From Flavobacterium sp. (lineage in GTDB: Bacteria; Bacteroidota; Bacteroidia; Flavobacteriales; Flavobacteriaceae), in the NCBI RefSeq assembly GCF_024642105.1, contig NZ_JAHEBT010000053.1:124001-188000 (forward strand): a DNA stretch of 64,000 nucleotides, read 5' to 3'. The translations under genes and the position numbers were made by a program. How positions within the stretch are numbered: position 1 is the stretch's first letter; each line of letters starts with the position of its first letter. Under the pieces are notes generated by a model, which saw only the letters and a program-made list of their open reading frames with translations, ran no database searches and was not told where the DNA came from. Of this stretch, positions 1 through 10,598 are shown in pieces.

Positions 1-1
1 A

Positions 2-685
2 ATCGATGATGATTTTGCTAAAATGACCGAAGCCATTGCCATGGGTAGAAAAATCTATATCAATTTAAAAAAAGCGATTCAGTACATTATTTCAATTCAT
101 ATTCCAATCATCTTGATTGTGTTTATTCCACTGTCTTTGGGCTGGATATATCCTAATATTTTCTCCCCTGTTCATGTCATCTTTTTAGAGCTTATTATGG
201 GGCCAACCTGCTCTATAATTTATGAAAATGAACCTATGGAACGCAATCTTATGGAATTAAAACCACGTCCGTTATCCAATACATTTTTTAACTTCAAGGA
301 AATTGCTATAAGTATTATACAAGGACTTGCCATTACTTTAGGATTGCTTTTGATATACCAATATAGCGTAAGAAACGGAAATTCAGAAAGCGTGACCAGA
401 ACTCTAGTTTTCATAAGTTTAATAAGTTCTAATATTTTTATGACACTTGTAAACCGCTCTTTTTATTATTCCATTTTTACTACTTTGAGATACAAAAATA
501 ACTTAGTACCACTTATTATAGGCACTACTATCCTAACCACTTCATTATTACTATTTATACCAACACTGGCAAAATTCTTTCAATTTGAAGCGGTAACTAT
601 GGTACAATTTGTTTACAGTGTCTTAGTCGCAGTTATTGCGGTGTTTTGGATTGAAGTGTACAAACTAATCCGCCGATTGCACTAA
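2..685 (+). CDS. Cation-translocating P-type ATPase, C-terminal part (gene starts upstream of window)
   Basis: Open frame from base 2 (IDDDFAKMTEAIAMGRKIYINLKKAIQYIISIHIPIILIVFIPL...) resembles the end of the P-domain and C-terminal TM helices of Ca2+-type P-type ATPases. Confidence 0.85.
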   Translation: MDDDFAKMTEAIAMGRKIYINLKKAIQYIISIHIPIILIVFIPLSLGWIYPNIFSPVHVIFLELIMGPTCSIIYENEPMERNLMELKPRPLSNTFFNFKEIAISIIQGLAITLGLLLIYQYSVRNGNSESVTRTLVFISLISSNIFMTLVNRSFYYSIFTTLRYKNNLVPLIIGTTILTTSLLLFIPTLAKFFQFEAVTMVQFVYSVLVAVIAVFWIEVYKLIRRLH

Positions 686-687
686 AA

Positions 688-2079
688 TTATTCTTTAAAA
701 ATCACATTCAACCCCAACTGAAACGAAAGACTATTGGCTTTAGAAACATCAGTATAAGACAATAGATTATCTGCTAGTACATAAAAGTTTACAGGCCCTA
801 CTTTTGTTGACATTCCTAAACCTAGATTGGTAAAGGAAAAAGAATCTGCAGTATAGGTAGCTTTCATTTGGAATGATCTTGAAAAGTTTCTTTTGTAAAA
901 TGCCGTTAATGCATACAATGGGGATTTTGGTGTGGTCATGGCAAATAATTGTGCACCAACGGTACTTTTGTAAAAAATACTCGGATCAGTTCCTTCACAA
1001 TTACAACTACCATCAACCACTCTTTCTTCTTCGAAAGAATATTGAGCAGAAGCATTGAATTTAGTAGGTCGCCAAGTAGTGTATTTTGTATGTAAAGTAT
1101 CTAATACAATAGCATTTTTAAAATCTTGATAATTAGCTTGTGCTGCATTTTCATTATTAAAATGAGGAACTAAACCTTTATAATTATAAAACCCTTTATA
1201 ACTATAACTTTCAACCTCTTTAGTATGACTAATATACCCTAAATCAATAACACTGGCTGTAAATTGGACATTGGACTGCGGATAATAAGTCAATCCTAAA
1301 TCCAGTCCCAATCCCAAATTTCCTCCAAGTAATATTCCTTTCTTAATATCCGCTCCCGCATTGCTAGTATTATTCGCATCATTATATTGAGCAAATCCAG
1401 AAGTATTCAATTGTAAATTAGAATACACTATTTGTTCATAATACGAATCTGTAGAAGTATTGGTATAAATATACCCCGCGTTATCAACTGAACTCGCATT
1501 GAAAATGCTAGAATATATTTTGGCTCTGGCACCAACTATTAAATTATCTTGAATTTTTTTATGAATTCCTATGTGAAATACTGACAACAAATCAGCTTTC
1601 GCACTTAAGTCAGCCAAATTAAAGCGTTTCCCCATATAATTTTTATTTCCATCTATGGCTAAAGTGGCTATATCCTGAGGAACATAACTTAAAAAATCAA
1701 ATTCTTGGTACAAACCAAAAGACAAATACGACCTATTATCCTCTGTTCCAATTCTAAAACCTCCACTAAACAATTCTAATTGTTGATTCAAACTCAACAC
1801 ATCATTATGAGTAGTTTTAGAAAGTACGCTTCTTAATTTCGTATTGAAATCGACACCATCATTGGCAAACAAATCATACGCTGAAAATCCTGTAGAACCC
1901 ACATTCATAGAAATTCCTGACAAAAACGGAACACCCACATACCATTTGTATTTTACATCTGCTCCTGGATTAGTCATCAAAGATTGAGGAATGTCAGTAA
2001 AATTATACAGCAACTGTTTGTTTTGAGCAGTCAAATTGGTCACGACAAAAAGACAAAAAAGGAATACTACTTTTCTCAT
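688..2079 (-). CDS. Predicted outer-membrane beta-barrel protein (DUF5723/PorP-SprF-like)
   Basis: 463 aa, signal peptide, N-term QNKQLLYNFTDIPQSLMTNPGAD, alternating beta pattern; overlaps the upstream lipoprotein gene. Confidence 0.6.
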   Translation of the reverse strand: MRKVVFLFCLFVVTNLTAQNKQLLYNFTDIPQSLMTNPGADVKYKWYVGVPFLSGISMNVGSTGFSAYDLFANDGVDFNTKLRSVLSKTTHNDVLSLNQQLELFSGGFRIGTEDNRSYLSFGLYQEFDFLSYVPQDIATLAIDGNKNYMGKRFNLADLSAKADLLSVFHIGIHKKIQDNLIVGARAKIYSSIFNASSVDNAGYIYTNTSTDSYYEQIVYSNLQLNTSGFAQYNDANNTSNAGADIKKGILLGGNLGLGLDLGLTYYPQSNVQFTASVIDLGYISHTKEVESYSYKGFYNYKGLVPHFNNENAAQANYQDFKNAIVLDTLHTKYTTWRPTKFNASAQYSFEEERVVDGSCNCEGTDPSIFYKSTVGAQLFAMTTPKSPLYALTAFYKRNFSRSFQMKATYTADSFSFTNLGLGMSTKVGPVNFYVLADNLLSYTDVSKANSLSFQLGLNVIFKE

Positions 2080-2627
2080 TGTATTACAAAATAAGCGGTT
2101 ACACCTGAACGCATTTTTATGGTTCCTGTACTCGATTCTGTCAAAGCTGTTCCTGAAGCCATTCGTAGCGCCATTTCTATTCTAGCAGTATTTTTTAATG
2201 TAGTCAATCGGGTGCCTTGAAACACCTCTTTTTGAGTAATAACATTCGCTGCACCATAGTAAGCAGGTACAGCAATCGAAATAATATCTATCTGAATTCC
2301 GCTAGCATTAAATAATTTTACATCCAAAGTATAGGCTCGAGCGATAGTGTTATTGATTTCAAAATCCAAATCTACTTTAACCAAATCATTAACAAAAAAC
2401 GTATTGTTAAAAATATCTACGGTAGAACGATCGATAAACTGAGGCGTTTCAACCCCATTAGTAACAAACTCATTAGCTGGAATATCAAAATACACCAAAT
2501 TAGCCACATAAGCAGGTTCTAATCGTAAATTTTTAGTTTGGTTGAAGTCCAAATCGCTGGAGCAAGAAAATAAGAATAGTACACTAAAAAGTAGTACTAT
2601 GAATTGGGATTTAAAAAAAAGTTTCAT
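2076..2627 (-). CDS. Hypothetical lipoprotein
   Basis: 183 aa, lipobox-like LFLFSCSSD near N-terminus; 4 nt overlap with next CDS. Confidence 0.65.
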   Translation of the reverse strand: MKLFFKSQFIVLLFSVLFLFSCSSDLDFNQTKNLRLEPAYVANLVYFDIPANEFVTNGVETPQFIDRSTVDIFNNTFFVNDLVKVDLDFEINNTIARAYTLDVKLFNASGIQIDIISIAVPAYYGAANVITQKEVFQGTRLTTLKNTARIEMALRMASGTALTESSTGTIKMRSGVTAYFVIQ

Positions 2628-2683
2628 TTTAATGAAATTGAATTTATGTAGAATAAAACGTTGCTATAATATATTTATTGTTT

Positions 2684-3547
2684 TTAATGGAATTGACCGA
2701 ATACTTTTGATGCTTCATTATACGCACTCTCAAAACTCATCGGACTCAAATTAGTATTGGCTTTTTGAGCGGTAAAATAAGAGAGTAATTTTTCTGTAGG
2801 CATATTTCCCGTCAAATGATTAGTGGCCATTGGGCATCCGCCAAAACCTTGAATAGCCCCGTCAAATCGGCGACAACCTGCTTGATAGGCAGCATCAATT
2901 TTTTCAAACCAAGTATCAGGAGTCGTGTGCAAATGCGCTCCAAATTCTATTGCAGGATACGTTGGAATTAAATTGGAAAACAAATACGAAATCATTTCTG
3001 GTGTCGAACTCCCAATAGTATCTGAAAGAGAAACAATTTTCACACCCATAGTAGCTAATTTCTCCGTCCACTCCCCTACAATTTCAGTATTCCAAGGATC
3101 TCCATACGGATTTCCAAACCCCATAGAAAGGTAAGCGACTACTTGTTTGTTTTTGGCATCAGCCAAATTCAAAATTTCTTGTAAACTCTCCAAAGATTGA
3201 GCAATCGTCTTGTGCGTATTTCGCATTTGAAAATTCTCCGAAATAGAAAATGGAAAACCTAAATATTGAATTTCAGGAAAATTACACGCCGATTCTGCAC
3301 CTTGAGTATTCGCAATAATAGCCAGTAACTTACTTTGAGTTTGCGATAAATCCAATTGGGCTAAAACTTCGGCAGTATCTTGCATTTGGGGAATTGTTTT
3401 TGGCGAAACAAAACTCCCAAAATCTATGGTATCAAAGCCCACACGCAACAATGACTGAATATAAGTCACTTTGTTTGCAGTAGGAATAAAAGTCTTTATT
3501 CCTTGCATGGCATCACGTGGACATTCAATGATTTTTACTGTTTCCAT
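2684..3547 (-). CDS. Hydroxymethylglutaryl-CoA lyase
   Basis: 287 aa; VKIIECPRDAMQGI...FIPTANKVTYIQSLL and GCRRFDGAIQGFGGCPMA motif of HMG-CoA lyase family. Confidence 0.85.
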   Translation of the reverse strand: METVKIIECPRDAMQGIKTFIPTANKVTYIQSLLRVGFDTIDFGSFVSPKTIPQMQDTAEVLAQLDLSQTQSKLLAIIANTQGAESACNFPEIQYLGFPFSISENFQMRNTHKTIAQSLESLQEILNLADAKNKQVVAYLSMGFGNPYGDPWNTEIVGEWTEKLATMGVKIVSLSDTIGSSTPEMISYLFSNLIPTYPAIEFGAHLHTTPDTWFEKIDAAYQAGCRRFDGAIQGFGGCPMATNHLTGNMPTEKLLSYFTAQKANTNLSPMSFESAYNEASKVFGQFH

Positions 3548-3595
3548 AGAGAACCAAAGGTAGTAAAAATCAATAGTTAGAATGTAAATAAAAAA

Positions 3596-4615
3596 TTATT
3601 TATTTCGCAAAATCGCTTTGTTAATCGCTTTGACCAAAGCTGGACCTTCATAAATAAATCCTGTATAAAGTTGAACCAAACTCGCTCCAGCTTCTAACTT
3701 TTCAATAGCATCTTCGGCAGAATGGATTCCACCCACACCAATAATCGGAAAGGATTTATTACTTTTTTCAGATAAAAATCGGATGACCTCAGTGGATCGT
3801 TTTGCCAAAGGTTTACCAGACAAACCACCTGTTTCTATTTTATTTTCAGACGCCAAACCTTCTCGAGACAGAGTGGTATTGGTCGCAATAACTCCAGCAA
3901 TTTTGGTTTCATTTACAATATCGATAATGTCTAGTAATTGTTCGTCCGTTAAATCGGGTGCAATTTTCAACAAAATTGGTTTCTGCTTTGGCTTAGCTAA
4001 ATTCTTATTTTGCAAGGTTTGCAACAACTCGGTTAGCGGTTCTTTATCTTGTAAAGCGCGTAAATTGGGCGTGTTTGGCGAACTCACATTCACCACAAAA
4101 TAATCGACATAATCAAACAACGTCTCAAAACAAATTTCATAATCTGAAGTCGCTTCTTCATTTGGAGTTACTTTATTTTTTCCAATATTTCCTCCAATAA
4201 GTACTCCGTCATTTTTCTTCAATCGCAAGACAGCTTCTTCCACTCCTCCATTATTAAAACCCATTCGGTTAATAATCGCGCTATCTTCTCTTAAACGAAA
4301 CAAGCGTTTTTTAGGATTCCCATCTTGTGCTTTTGGCGTAAGCGTACCAATTTCAATGAACCCGAAACCGAAATTAGACAACTCTTTATACAAAACAGCA
4401 TTTTTGTCAAAACCAGCAGCTAAACCTACTGGATTTTTAAATTTCAATCCAAAAACTTCTGTTTCTAAACGACTATCTTTAACTTCATATAAAGCACGAA
4501 AAAGACCTGAAAAACCAGGAATTTTTGATAGTAATTTAATAATTGAAAAGGTAAAATAATGTACTTTTTCAGGGTCAAAACAGAAAAGTATCGGACGAAT
4601 TAATTGCTTGTACAT
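3596..4615 (-). CDS. pyrD: Quinone-dependent dihydroorotate dehydrogenase
   Basis: 339 aa; [41 protein letters not shown] motifs. Confidence 0.95.
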   Translation of the reverse strand: MYKQLIRPILFCFDPEKVHYFTFSIIKLLSKIPGFSGLFRALYEVKDSRLETEVFGLKFKNPVGLAAGFDKNAVLYKELSNFGFGFIEIGTLTPKAQDGNPKKRLFRLREDSAIINRMGFNNGGVEEAVLRLKKNDGVLIGGNIGKNKVTPNEEATSDYEICFETLFDYVDYFVVNVSSPNTPNLRALQDKEPLTELLQTLQNKNLAKPKQKPILLKIAPDLTDEQLLDIIDIVNETKIAGVIATNTTLSREGLASENKIETGGLSGKPLAKRSTEVIRFLSEKSNKSFPIIGVGGIHSAEDAIEKLEAGASLVQLYTGFIYEGPALVKAINKAILRNK

Positions 4616-4754
4616 AGTTGTGATTTTGTGTGTTGCAAAAGTAAAGAATAGTTTTTAGTAACGAAACTTCTCGAGCCAATTTTAAAACAAGCTCCTATTT
4701 TTAAAATTATTTGCCAAAAACCGAGAAAAACCACTCACAAACCTTGCTTATATT

Positions 4755-4785
4755 TTGTATGTGTTTTTTCAATACCCTATATTTG
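4755..4785 (+). promoter_or_regulatory. Putative flavobacterial promoter of thrS (TTG-N20-TATATTTG)
   Basis: TTG at 4755-4757 and TATATTTG at 4778-4785, 20 nt apart, 21 nt upstream of ATG; matches the Bacteroidetes -33/-7 consensus TTG/TAnnTTTG. Confidence 0.6.
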
Positions 4786-4806
4786 CAATCCTAAAAATAA
4801 TTTAAA

Positions 4807-6753
4807 ATGATTAAGATTACTTTACCCGATGGGTCTGTGAAAGAATTTGCGGCAGGGATTACCCCAATGGACGTTGCAAAAAGCATTAGCGAAGGATTGG
4901 CTAGAAATGTAATTTCTGCCTCATTCAATGGTACTACCGTTGAAACCGTTACGCCTTTGACCACAGATGGTAGTCTTGTTCTTTTTACTTGGAATGACGA
5001 AGGAGGAAAAAAAGCCTTTTGGCACTCTACTTCACACGTCATGGCACAAGTTTTAGAGGAAATGTACCCAGGTATCAAATTGACGCTTGGACCTGCAATC
5101 TCCAATGGATTTTATTACGATGTTGATTTTGAAGATCATAAAATTACCGATGCCGATTTCAAAAAAATTGAAGACCGCGTATTGGAAATTTCAAGAGACA
5201 AACACGAATTCAAATTGCGTCCTGTTTCTAAAGCAGAAGCGCTAGAAGTATACAAAGACAATGTCTACAAAACCGAATTAATTTCCAATTTAGAAGACGG
5301 AACCATTACGTTCTGTGACCACGCTACTTTCACTGATTTATGTCGTGGTGGTCATATTCCAAATACTGGAATTATCAAGGCCATGAAAGTAATGAGTGTT
5401 GCTGGTGCGTATTGGAGAGGAGACGAAAAAAACAAACAGTTAACTCGTGTGTACGGAATCTCATTCCCAAAACAAAAAGATTTAACCGAATACCTAGAAT
5501 TGTTAGAAGAGGCAAAACGTCGCGACCACAGAAAGCTAGGAAAAGAATTAGAATTATTTGCTTTTTCATCAAAAGTAGGTCAAGGTTTGCCTTTATGGTT
5601 GCCAAAAGGAGCTGCTTTGCGTGATCGTTTAGAGCAATTTTTGAAAAGAGCACAGAAAAAAGCAGGATACGAACAAGTAGTTACACCACACATTGGTCAA
5701 AAAGAATTGTACGTGACTTCTGGACATTATGCTAAATACGGTGCAGATAGTTTCCAACCCATCAATACACCAGCTGAAGGTGAAGAGTTCTTGTTAAAAC
5801 CAATGAACTGTCCTCACCACTGTGAGATTTATAATGTTCGTCCTTGGTCATACAAAGATTTACCAAAACGTTATGCTGAGTTTGGAACCGTATATCGTTA
5901 CGAACAAAGTGGTGAATTACACGGATTGACTCGTGTACGAGGATTTACTCAAGATGACGCCCACATTTTCTGTACACCAGAACAATTGGACGAAGAATTC
6001 AAAAAGGTAATTGATTTGGTATTGTATGTTTTTGGTTCGTTAGGATTTGAAAATTTTACAGCTCAAATTTCATTGCGTGACCAAGAAAACAGAGACAAAT
6101 ACATTGGTACCGATGAAAATTGGGAAAAAGCAGAAAGTGCCATTATCAATGCTGCTAGAGATAAAGGTTTAAATACCGTTGTGGAATATGGCGAAGCCGC
6201 TTTCTATGGTCCTAAACTGGATTTCATGGTAAAAGATGCTTTGGGAAGACAATGGCAATTAGGAACTATTCAAGTAGATTACAACTTGCCAGAACGTTTC
6301 GATTTGACTTACAAAGGGTCTGACGACCAATTGCATAGACCGGTTATGATTCACCGTGCGCCGTTTGGTTCAATGGAGCGTTTCATAGCCATTTTATTAG
6401 AACATACTGCGGGTAATTTCCCATTGTGGTTAATACCAGAACAAGCTATTATCTTGTCATTGAGCGAGAAATACGAAATATATGCCAAAAAAGTTTTAGA
6501 TTTGCTAGAAAATCACGAAATTCGCGCCCTAATTGACAACCGAAACGAGACAATCGGAAAGAAAATTAGAGATGCAGAAATGCAAAAGACCCCTTTCATG
6601 CTGATTGTAGGTGAAGAAGAAGAAAAAAACGGTACAATTTCTATTCGACGTCACGGTCAAGAAGGAAAAGGAAATATAACGGTTACTATAGAGGAATTTG
6701 CCGCTATTGTTACTGAAGAGATCAACAAAACATTAAAAGTATTTACAGTTTAA
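4807..6753 (+). CDS. thrS: Threonine--tRNA ligase
   Basis: 648 aa; TGS domain, [19 protein letters not shown], class II aaRS motifs. Confidence 0.97.
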   Translation: MIKITLPDGSVKEFAAGITPMDVAKSISEGLARNVISASFNGTTVETVTPLTTDGSLVLFTWNDEGGKKAFWHSTSHVMAQVLEEMYPGIKLTLGPAISNGFYYDVDFEDHKITDADFKKIEDRVLEISRDKHEFKLRPVSKAEALEVYKDNVYKTELISNLEDGTITFCDHATFTDLCRGGHIPNTGIIKAMKVMSVAGAYWRGDEKNKQLTRVYGISFPKQKDLTEYLELLEEAKRRDHRKLGKELELFAFSSKVGQGLPLWLPKGAALRDRLEQFLKRAQKKAGYEQVVTPHIGQKELYVTSGHYAKYGADSFQPINTPAEGEEFLLKPMNCPHHCEIYNVRPWSYKDLPKRYAEFGTVYRYEQSGELHGLTRVRGFTQDDAHIFCTPEQLDEEFKKVIDLVLYVFGSLGFENFTAQISLRDQENRDKYIGTDENWEKAESAIINAARDKGLNTVVEYGEAAFYGPKLDFMVKDALGRQWQLGTIQVDYNLPERFDLTYKGSDDQLHRPVMIHRAPFGSMERFIAILLEHTAGNFPLWLIPEQAIILSLSEKYEIYAKKVLDLLENHEIRALIDNRNETIGKKIRDAEMQKTPFMLIVGEEEEKNGTISIRRHGQEGKGNITVTIEEFAAIVTEEINKTLKVFTV

Positions 6754-6769
6754 CTTAAATTTTAAAGCC

Positions 6770-7324
6770 ATAGCAATAAGAAGCAACAGAGGTTACCAAC
6801 CTCGAGTAGAAAAGAAAGATGCACACCGAATTAATAATTTTATTCGTGTACCAGAAGTACGTCTTGTAGGTGAAAATATTGAGCCTGGAGTTTTTAAAAC
6901 TGCAGATGCTTTGAAATTAGCTGACGAATTTGAACTGGATTTAGTTGAAATTTCGCCAAATGCAGAACCACCCGTTTGTAAAATCATGGACTACAAAAAG
7001 TTTGTCTATGAACAAAAGAAACGTGAAAAGGTTTTAAAAGCTAAATCAACACAAGTGGTGATTAAAGAAATTCGTTTTGGTCCTCAAACTGATGAGCATG
7101 ATTACGAATTCAAAAGAAAGAATGCTGAAAAATTCTTGAAAGAAGGCTCTAAATTGAAAGCTTTTGTTTTCTTTAAAGGACGTTCAATCATTTATAAAGA
7201 TCAAGGTCAAATCTTATTATTACGTTTGGCTACTGACTTAGAAGAATTTGGTAAAGTAGAAGCGATGCCAGTTCTTGAAGGAAAGAGAATGATTATGTTC
7301 ATTGCTCCTAAGAAAAAGAAATAG
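6770..7324 (+). CDS. infC: Translation initiation factor IF-3 (non-canonical ATA start)
   Basis: Frame of ORF 6911..7324 extends upstream to ATA at 6770: (M)[84 protein letters not shown]; typical IF-3 N-terminus. Confidence 0.93.
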   Translation: MAIRSNRGYQPRVEKKDAHRINNFIRVPEVRLVGENIEPGVFKTADALKLADEFELDLVEISPNAEPPVCKIMDYKKFVYEQKKREKVLKAKSTQVVIKEIRFGPQTDEHDYEFKRKNAEKFLKEGSKLKAFVFFKGRSIIYKDQGQILLLRLATDLEEFGKVEAMPVLEGKRMIMFIAPKKKK

Positions 7325-7432
7325 TAACTAGGCAATAGCCAATAGGCAAAAGTTCTACAACTAATGGCTAGTGGCTAGTGGCTAATCACTCAAAAATAAG
7401 TAAGTAAGATAAATTAAAAACACTAGGAAAAA

Positions 7433-7630
7433 ATGCCTAAAATGAAAACCAAATCTAGCGCCAAGAAACGTTTTAAAGTTACTGGTTCTGGAAAGATTAA
7501 AAGAAAGCATGCTTTTAAAAGTCACATCTTGACTAAAAAATCTAAAAAACGTAAATTAGCTTTGACTCACTCAGCGTTAGTTCACCCAACAGATGAAAAA
7601 AGCATCAAACAACAATTAAGAATTATCTAA
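7433..7630 (+). CDS. rpmI: 50S ribosomal protein L35
   Basis: [44 protein letters not shown]. Confidence 0.97.
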   Translation: MPKMKTKSSAKKRFKVTGSGKIKRKHAFKSHILTKKSKKRKLALTHSALVHPTDEKSIKQQLRII

Positions 7631-7724
7631 TTAAGCCAATAGTAAAAAGCAAATAGCCAATAGTTTTAAAACTTTTGCCTTTTGTCTAATCACTTTTGCC
7701 TAGATTTCTTTAGGTTACAAACAA

Positions 7725-7790
7725 TTTAATAACCTTGGAGTATGGCCTTAAGTTCTCTTGATTAAATTCGGGACGCCTGCTACAAAAAAA
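7725..7790 (+). ncRNA. Candidate structured leader upstream of rplT (possible L20 autoregulatory element)
   Basis: By eye: GUA-U-GGC (7740-7746) pairs with GCC-UGC-UAC (7775-7783), with inner GUUCU/GGGAC pairing, in the rpmI-rplT spacer. Confidence 0.35.
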
Positions 7791-7801
7791 ACAGTAAAAT
7801 T

Positions 7802-8146
7802 ATGCCAAGATCGGTAAATTCAGTTGCTAAAAGAGCAAGAAGAAAAAAAATAATGAAGCAAGCCAAAGGTTTCTTTGGTAGACGTAAAAACGTTTGGACA
7901 GTTGCTAAGAACGCGGTAGAGAAAGCAATGTGCTACGCTTACCGTGACAGAAAAGTGAATAAAAGAAATTTCCGTGCTTTATGGATTCAACGTATCAACG
8001 CTGGAGCTCGTTTAGAAGGAATGTCTTATTCTCAATTCATGGGAAAAGTTAAAGCTAACAATATCGAATTGAACCGTAAAGTTCTTGCTGATTTAGCTAT
8101 GAACCACCCAGAAGCTTTCAAAGCAATACTTAATAAAGTAAAATAA
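7802..8146 (+). CDS. rplT: 50S ribosomal protein L20
   Basis: [51 protein letters not shown]. Confidence 0.97.
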   Translation: MPRSVNSVAKRARRKKIMKQAKGFFGRRKNVWTVAKNAVEKAMCYAYRDRKVNKRNFRALWIQRINAGARLEGMSYSQFMGKVKANNIELNRKVLADLAMNHPEAFKAILNKVK

Positions 8147-8186
8147 ACGTTTTATCAACTCAATTTAGATTACTTACTTATAGAGA

Positions 8187-8215
8187 AACCTCAATCGAAA
8201 GATTGGGGTTTTTTT
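8187..8215 (+). terminator. Rho-independent terminator after rplT
   Basis: aacctcaatc-gaaa-gattggggtt followed by T run. Confidence 0.85.
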
Positions 8216-8313
8216 GTTAAAAATCCATATAAAACAAATGACCGCAGATTCGTAGATTTATAAAAAATATTTAAAAATCCTTTTAATCTGTAGCAAAACA
8301 ACATTTAAATTTC

Positions 8314-8375
8314 ATCCCTACTGGACTACAAATTCTTAAACACCCTATCACCAATATTTAGCTCCTAAAGGAGCT
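8314..8375. repeat. Short palindromic intergenic repeats (tccctactggac degenerate; agctcc-taaa-ggagct)
   Basis: agctcctaaaggagct is a 6-bp stem with TAAA loop; same class as the 19252-19410 repeats. Confidence 0.5.
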
Positions 8376-8462
8376 TAGTTAGTTCCAAAATAAATTCACA
8401 TAGTAACACTTTTGTGTTTTACAGCAAAAAAACTATTTTTGAAGTAACCCAAATTCTATCGT

Positions 8463-9266
8463 ATGAAAAAACTATTTGTTCTACTATTCCTCATACTATA
8501 CTCATTTGGCTTTAGCCAAGTCAAACTACTTTCATGGAATGTAGAAAATTTTGGTAAATCCAAATCCAATGCCGAAATAGCTTACATAGCAACTCTTTTA
8601 AATAAATATGATTTGGTTGCTTTGCAAGAAGTCGTAGCCGGTTATGGAGGTGCTCAAGCTGTGGCCCGTCTCGCTGACGAACTCAACAGAAAAGGGAATA
8701 AATGGGAGTATACTATAAGTGACCCTACTACAAGTACTCCTAGCAAAACTGAACGTTATGCCTTTCTTTGGAAAACGGCACAATTGAAGAAAATAGGAAA
8801 AGCTTGGCTCGAAAAAAATTACGCTTCGGTTATAGAACGTGAACCTTATTTATGCACTTTTGAATACCACAAGAAACAATTTACCGCAGTTTCCTTTCAC
8901 GCCATTACTAAAAGCAAACAGCCTGAAAAAGAAATTAAATACTTTAAATTTTTCCCTTCAGCATATCCAAAATCAAATTTGATATTTATGGGCGATTTCA
9001 ATTGTCCTCAATCGCATTCCGTATTTGATCCTTTACGAAAAATAGGATTTGCTTCGGCATTGGTAAACCAAAAAACTTCATTGAAACGTAGTTGCAAAAA
9101 TGGTGAATGTCTTGCTTCTGAATTTGACAATATGTATTTTTCAAAATCAAAAATCAAAAAGTTGAACGCTGGAGTGGTTCTTTTTTATGAAAAATTTTCA
9201 ACGCTTAAAGAGGCTCATACTATATCAGACCACTGCCCTATTTGGATGGAGTTTAGTTTGAATTGA
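8463..9266 (+). CDS. Secreted endonuclease/exonuclease/phosphatase family protein
   Basis: Signal peptide; VKLLSWNVENFG, LVALQEV, IFMGDFNCP, ISDHCPIWMEF motifs. Confidence 0.85.
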   Translation: MKKLFVLLFLILYSFGFSQVKLLSWNVENFGKSKSNAEIAYIATLLNKYDLVALQEVVAGYGGAQAVARLADELNRKGNKWEYTISDPTTSTPSKTERYAFLWKTAQLKKIGKAWLEKNYASVIEREPYLCTFEYHKKQFTAVSFHAITKSKQPEKEIKYFKFFPSAYPKSNLIFMGDFNCPQSHSVFDPLRKIGFASALVNQKTSLKRSCKNGECLASEFDNMYFSKSKIKKLNAGVVLFYEKFSTLKEAHTISDHCPIWMEFSLN

Positions 9267-10529
9267 TTATGTCTTTTGCTTTTTCTTCTTGGCCGCAGGG
9301 AATAGCACATTGTTCAAAATCAATCGATAGCCTGGCGAATTGGGATGTAAATCTAAAACAGTTGGTGAATCTCCCACTTGATGTTGAAAATCCTCAGGGT
9401 CGTGACCTGAATAAAAACTGAACATACCTTTTCCTTTTTGCCCATGAAGGTAGCGTACTTCTCCGTTCAGCTCACAACTTCCTAAAACCAATATATTAGA
9501 CTTGATTAGATTCGCATCAAAAGCGGTCGTTTGTCCCATAAACCCTTTCACTAATTGGGTGTGGTTTTGACACAACATACTAGGAATTGGATCCCATTTG
9601 GCCGAAAATTCCATTAACGTAAAGTAATCCTTGTCTGGTGGAATTTGTCTCTTTAAAGTCATATCAATGTCCGAAAACTCATATTGTTCTGGTCTGCGTT
9701 CCAAAGTGAAATTTTTAAATGCAAACGATTTATCGTATTTTAATTTTGATTGATAACTGGCTTCACTAGGATCTCCATCAAACATGGCTTCGCAAATATC
9801 TACTCCGTCAGCTGCCAAAGCAATATCAAAACTATCCGTGGCGGAACACATCGCAAACATAAAGCCACCACCAATAACAAAATCACGAATTTTTTTAGCT
9901 ACTGCCCCTTTTTCTTGAGCTACTTTGGAAAAGCCTAATTGTTGTGCCAAGGCTTCCGCGGCTGTCTTTTGTTCTATGTACCAAGGCGCATTGCGATACG
10001 CTCCGTAAAATTTTCCGTATTGTCCTGTAAAATCTTCGTGGTGCAAATGCAACCAATCGTACAATAGCAATTGGTCTGACAGCACTTCTTGATCATAAAT
10101 CGGCGTAAACGGAATCTCGGCATACGTCAATACTAAAGTTACTGCGTCGTCCCAAGGTTGTTTGCCTTTGGGAGTATAAACGGCAATTTTAGGTGCTTTT
10201 TCTAATAATACCGATTCCATATTTTGTGATGGACTCGAAATTTCATTCAAAATCGATTCTTGTTCTCCATCTGAAAGGATTTCAAAACTAACACCACGAA
10301 TCTGACATTCTTTTCGAATTTCGTCAGCATCGGGCAATAAAAAAGAACCTCCTCGATAATTCAATAACCAATGCGCTTTGTAACTTTTATCCAAACACCA
10401 ATATGTAATACCATACGCCTTCAAATGATTTTGCTGACTAGTTTCGTCCATTGGCAACAAAATATAAGATGCCTTTCCTGAAAAAGAAATCAGGAACAAG
10501 AATAGCGCAACTATTTTTTTGAAGGACAT
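9267..10529 (-). CDS. Conserved exported protein (homologues often labelled 'asparagine synthetase B')
   Basis: 420 aa with N-terminal signal (LFLISFSGKASYILLPMDE...), no visible N-terminal Cys amidotransferase or AsnB synthetase motif. Confidence 0.6.
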   Translation of the reverse strand: MSFKKIVALFLFLISFSGKASYILLPMDETSQQNHLKAYGITYWCLDKSYKAHWLLNYRGGSFLLPDADEIRKECQIRGVSFEILSDGEQESILNEISSPSQNMESVLLEKAPKIAVYTPKGKQPWDDAVTLVLTYAEIPFTPIYDQEVLSDQLLLYDWLHLHHEDFTGQYGKFYGAYRNAPWYIEQKTAAEALAQQLGFSKVAQEKGAVAKKIRDFVIGGGFMFAMCSATDSFDIALAADGVDICEAMFDGDPSEASYQSKLKYDKSFAFKNFTLERRPEQYEFSDIDMTLKRQIPPDKDYFTLMEFSAKWDPIPSMLCQNHTQLVKGFMGQTTAFDANLIKSNILVLGSCELNGEVRYLHGQKGKGMFSFYSGHDPEDFQHQVGDSPTVLDLHPNSPGYRLILNNVLFPAAKKKKQKT

Positions 10530-10565
10530 GGTGTTTTTATTTCAAAGATAATTGGTTTCATAAAA

Positions 10566-10587
10566 AAATCCGCTTAGCAGCGGATTT
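10566..10587. terminator. Terminator hairpin between dnaB and the 9267-10529 gene
   Basis: aaatccgct-tagc-agcggattt, A/T-flanked. Confidence 0.75.
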
Positions 10588-10598
10588 TAATTTACTCT

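Noticed and set aside
220-414. Antisense ORFs in the track (e.g. 220-414, 5375-5653, 12367-12753, 27684-28115, 42575-42949, 49699-50124)
   Set aside because: Lie opposite strongly supported genes, show no recognisable domains and look like mirror-coding artefacts of AT-rich coding sequence.
6793-6987. Minus-strand ORF over the infC 5' end
   Set aside because: The plus strand encodes the conserved IF-3 N-terminus; the antisense ORF has no support.
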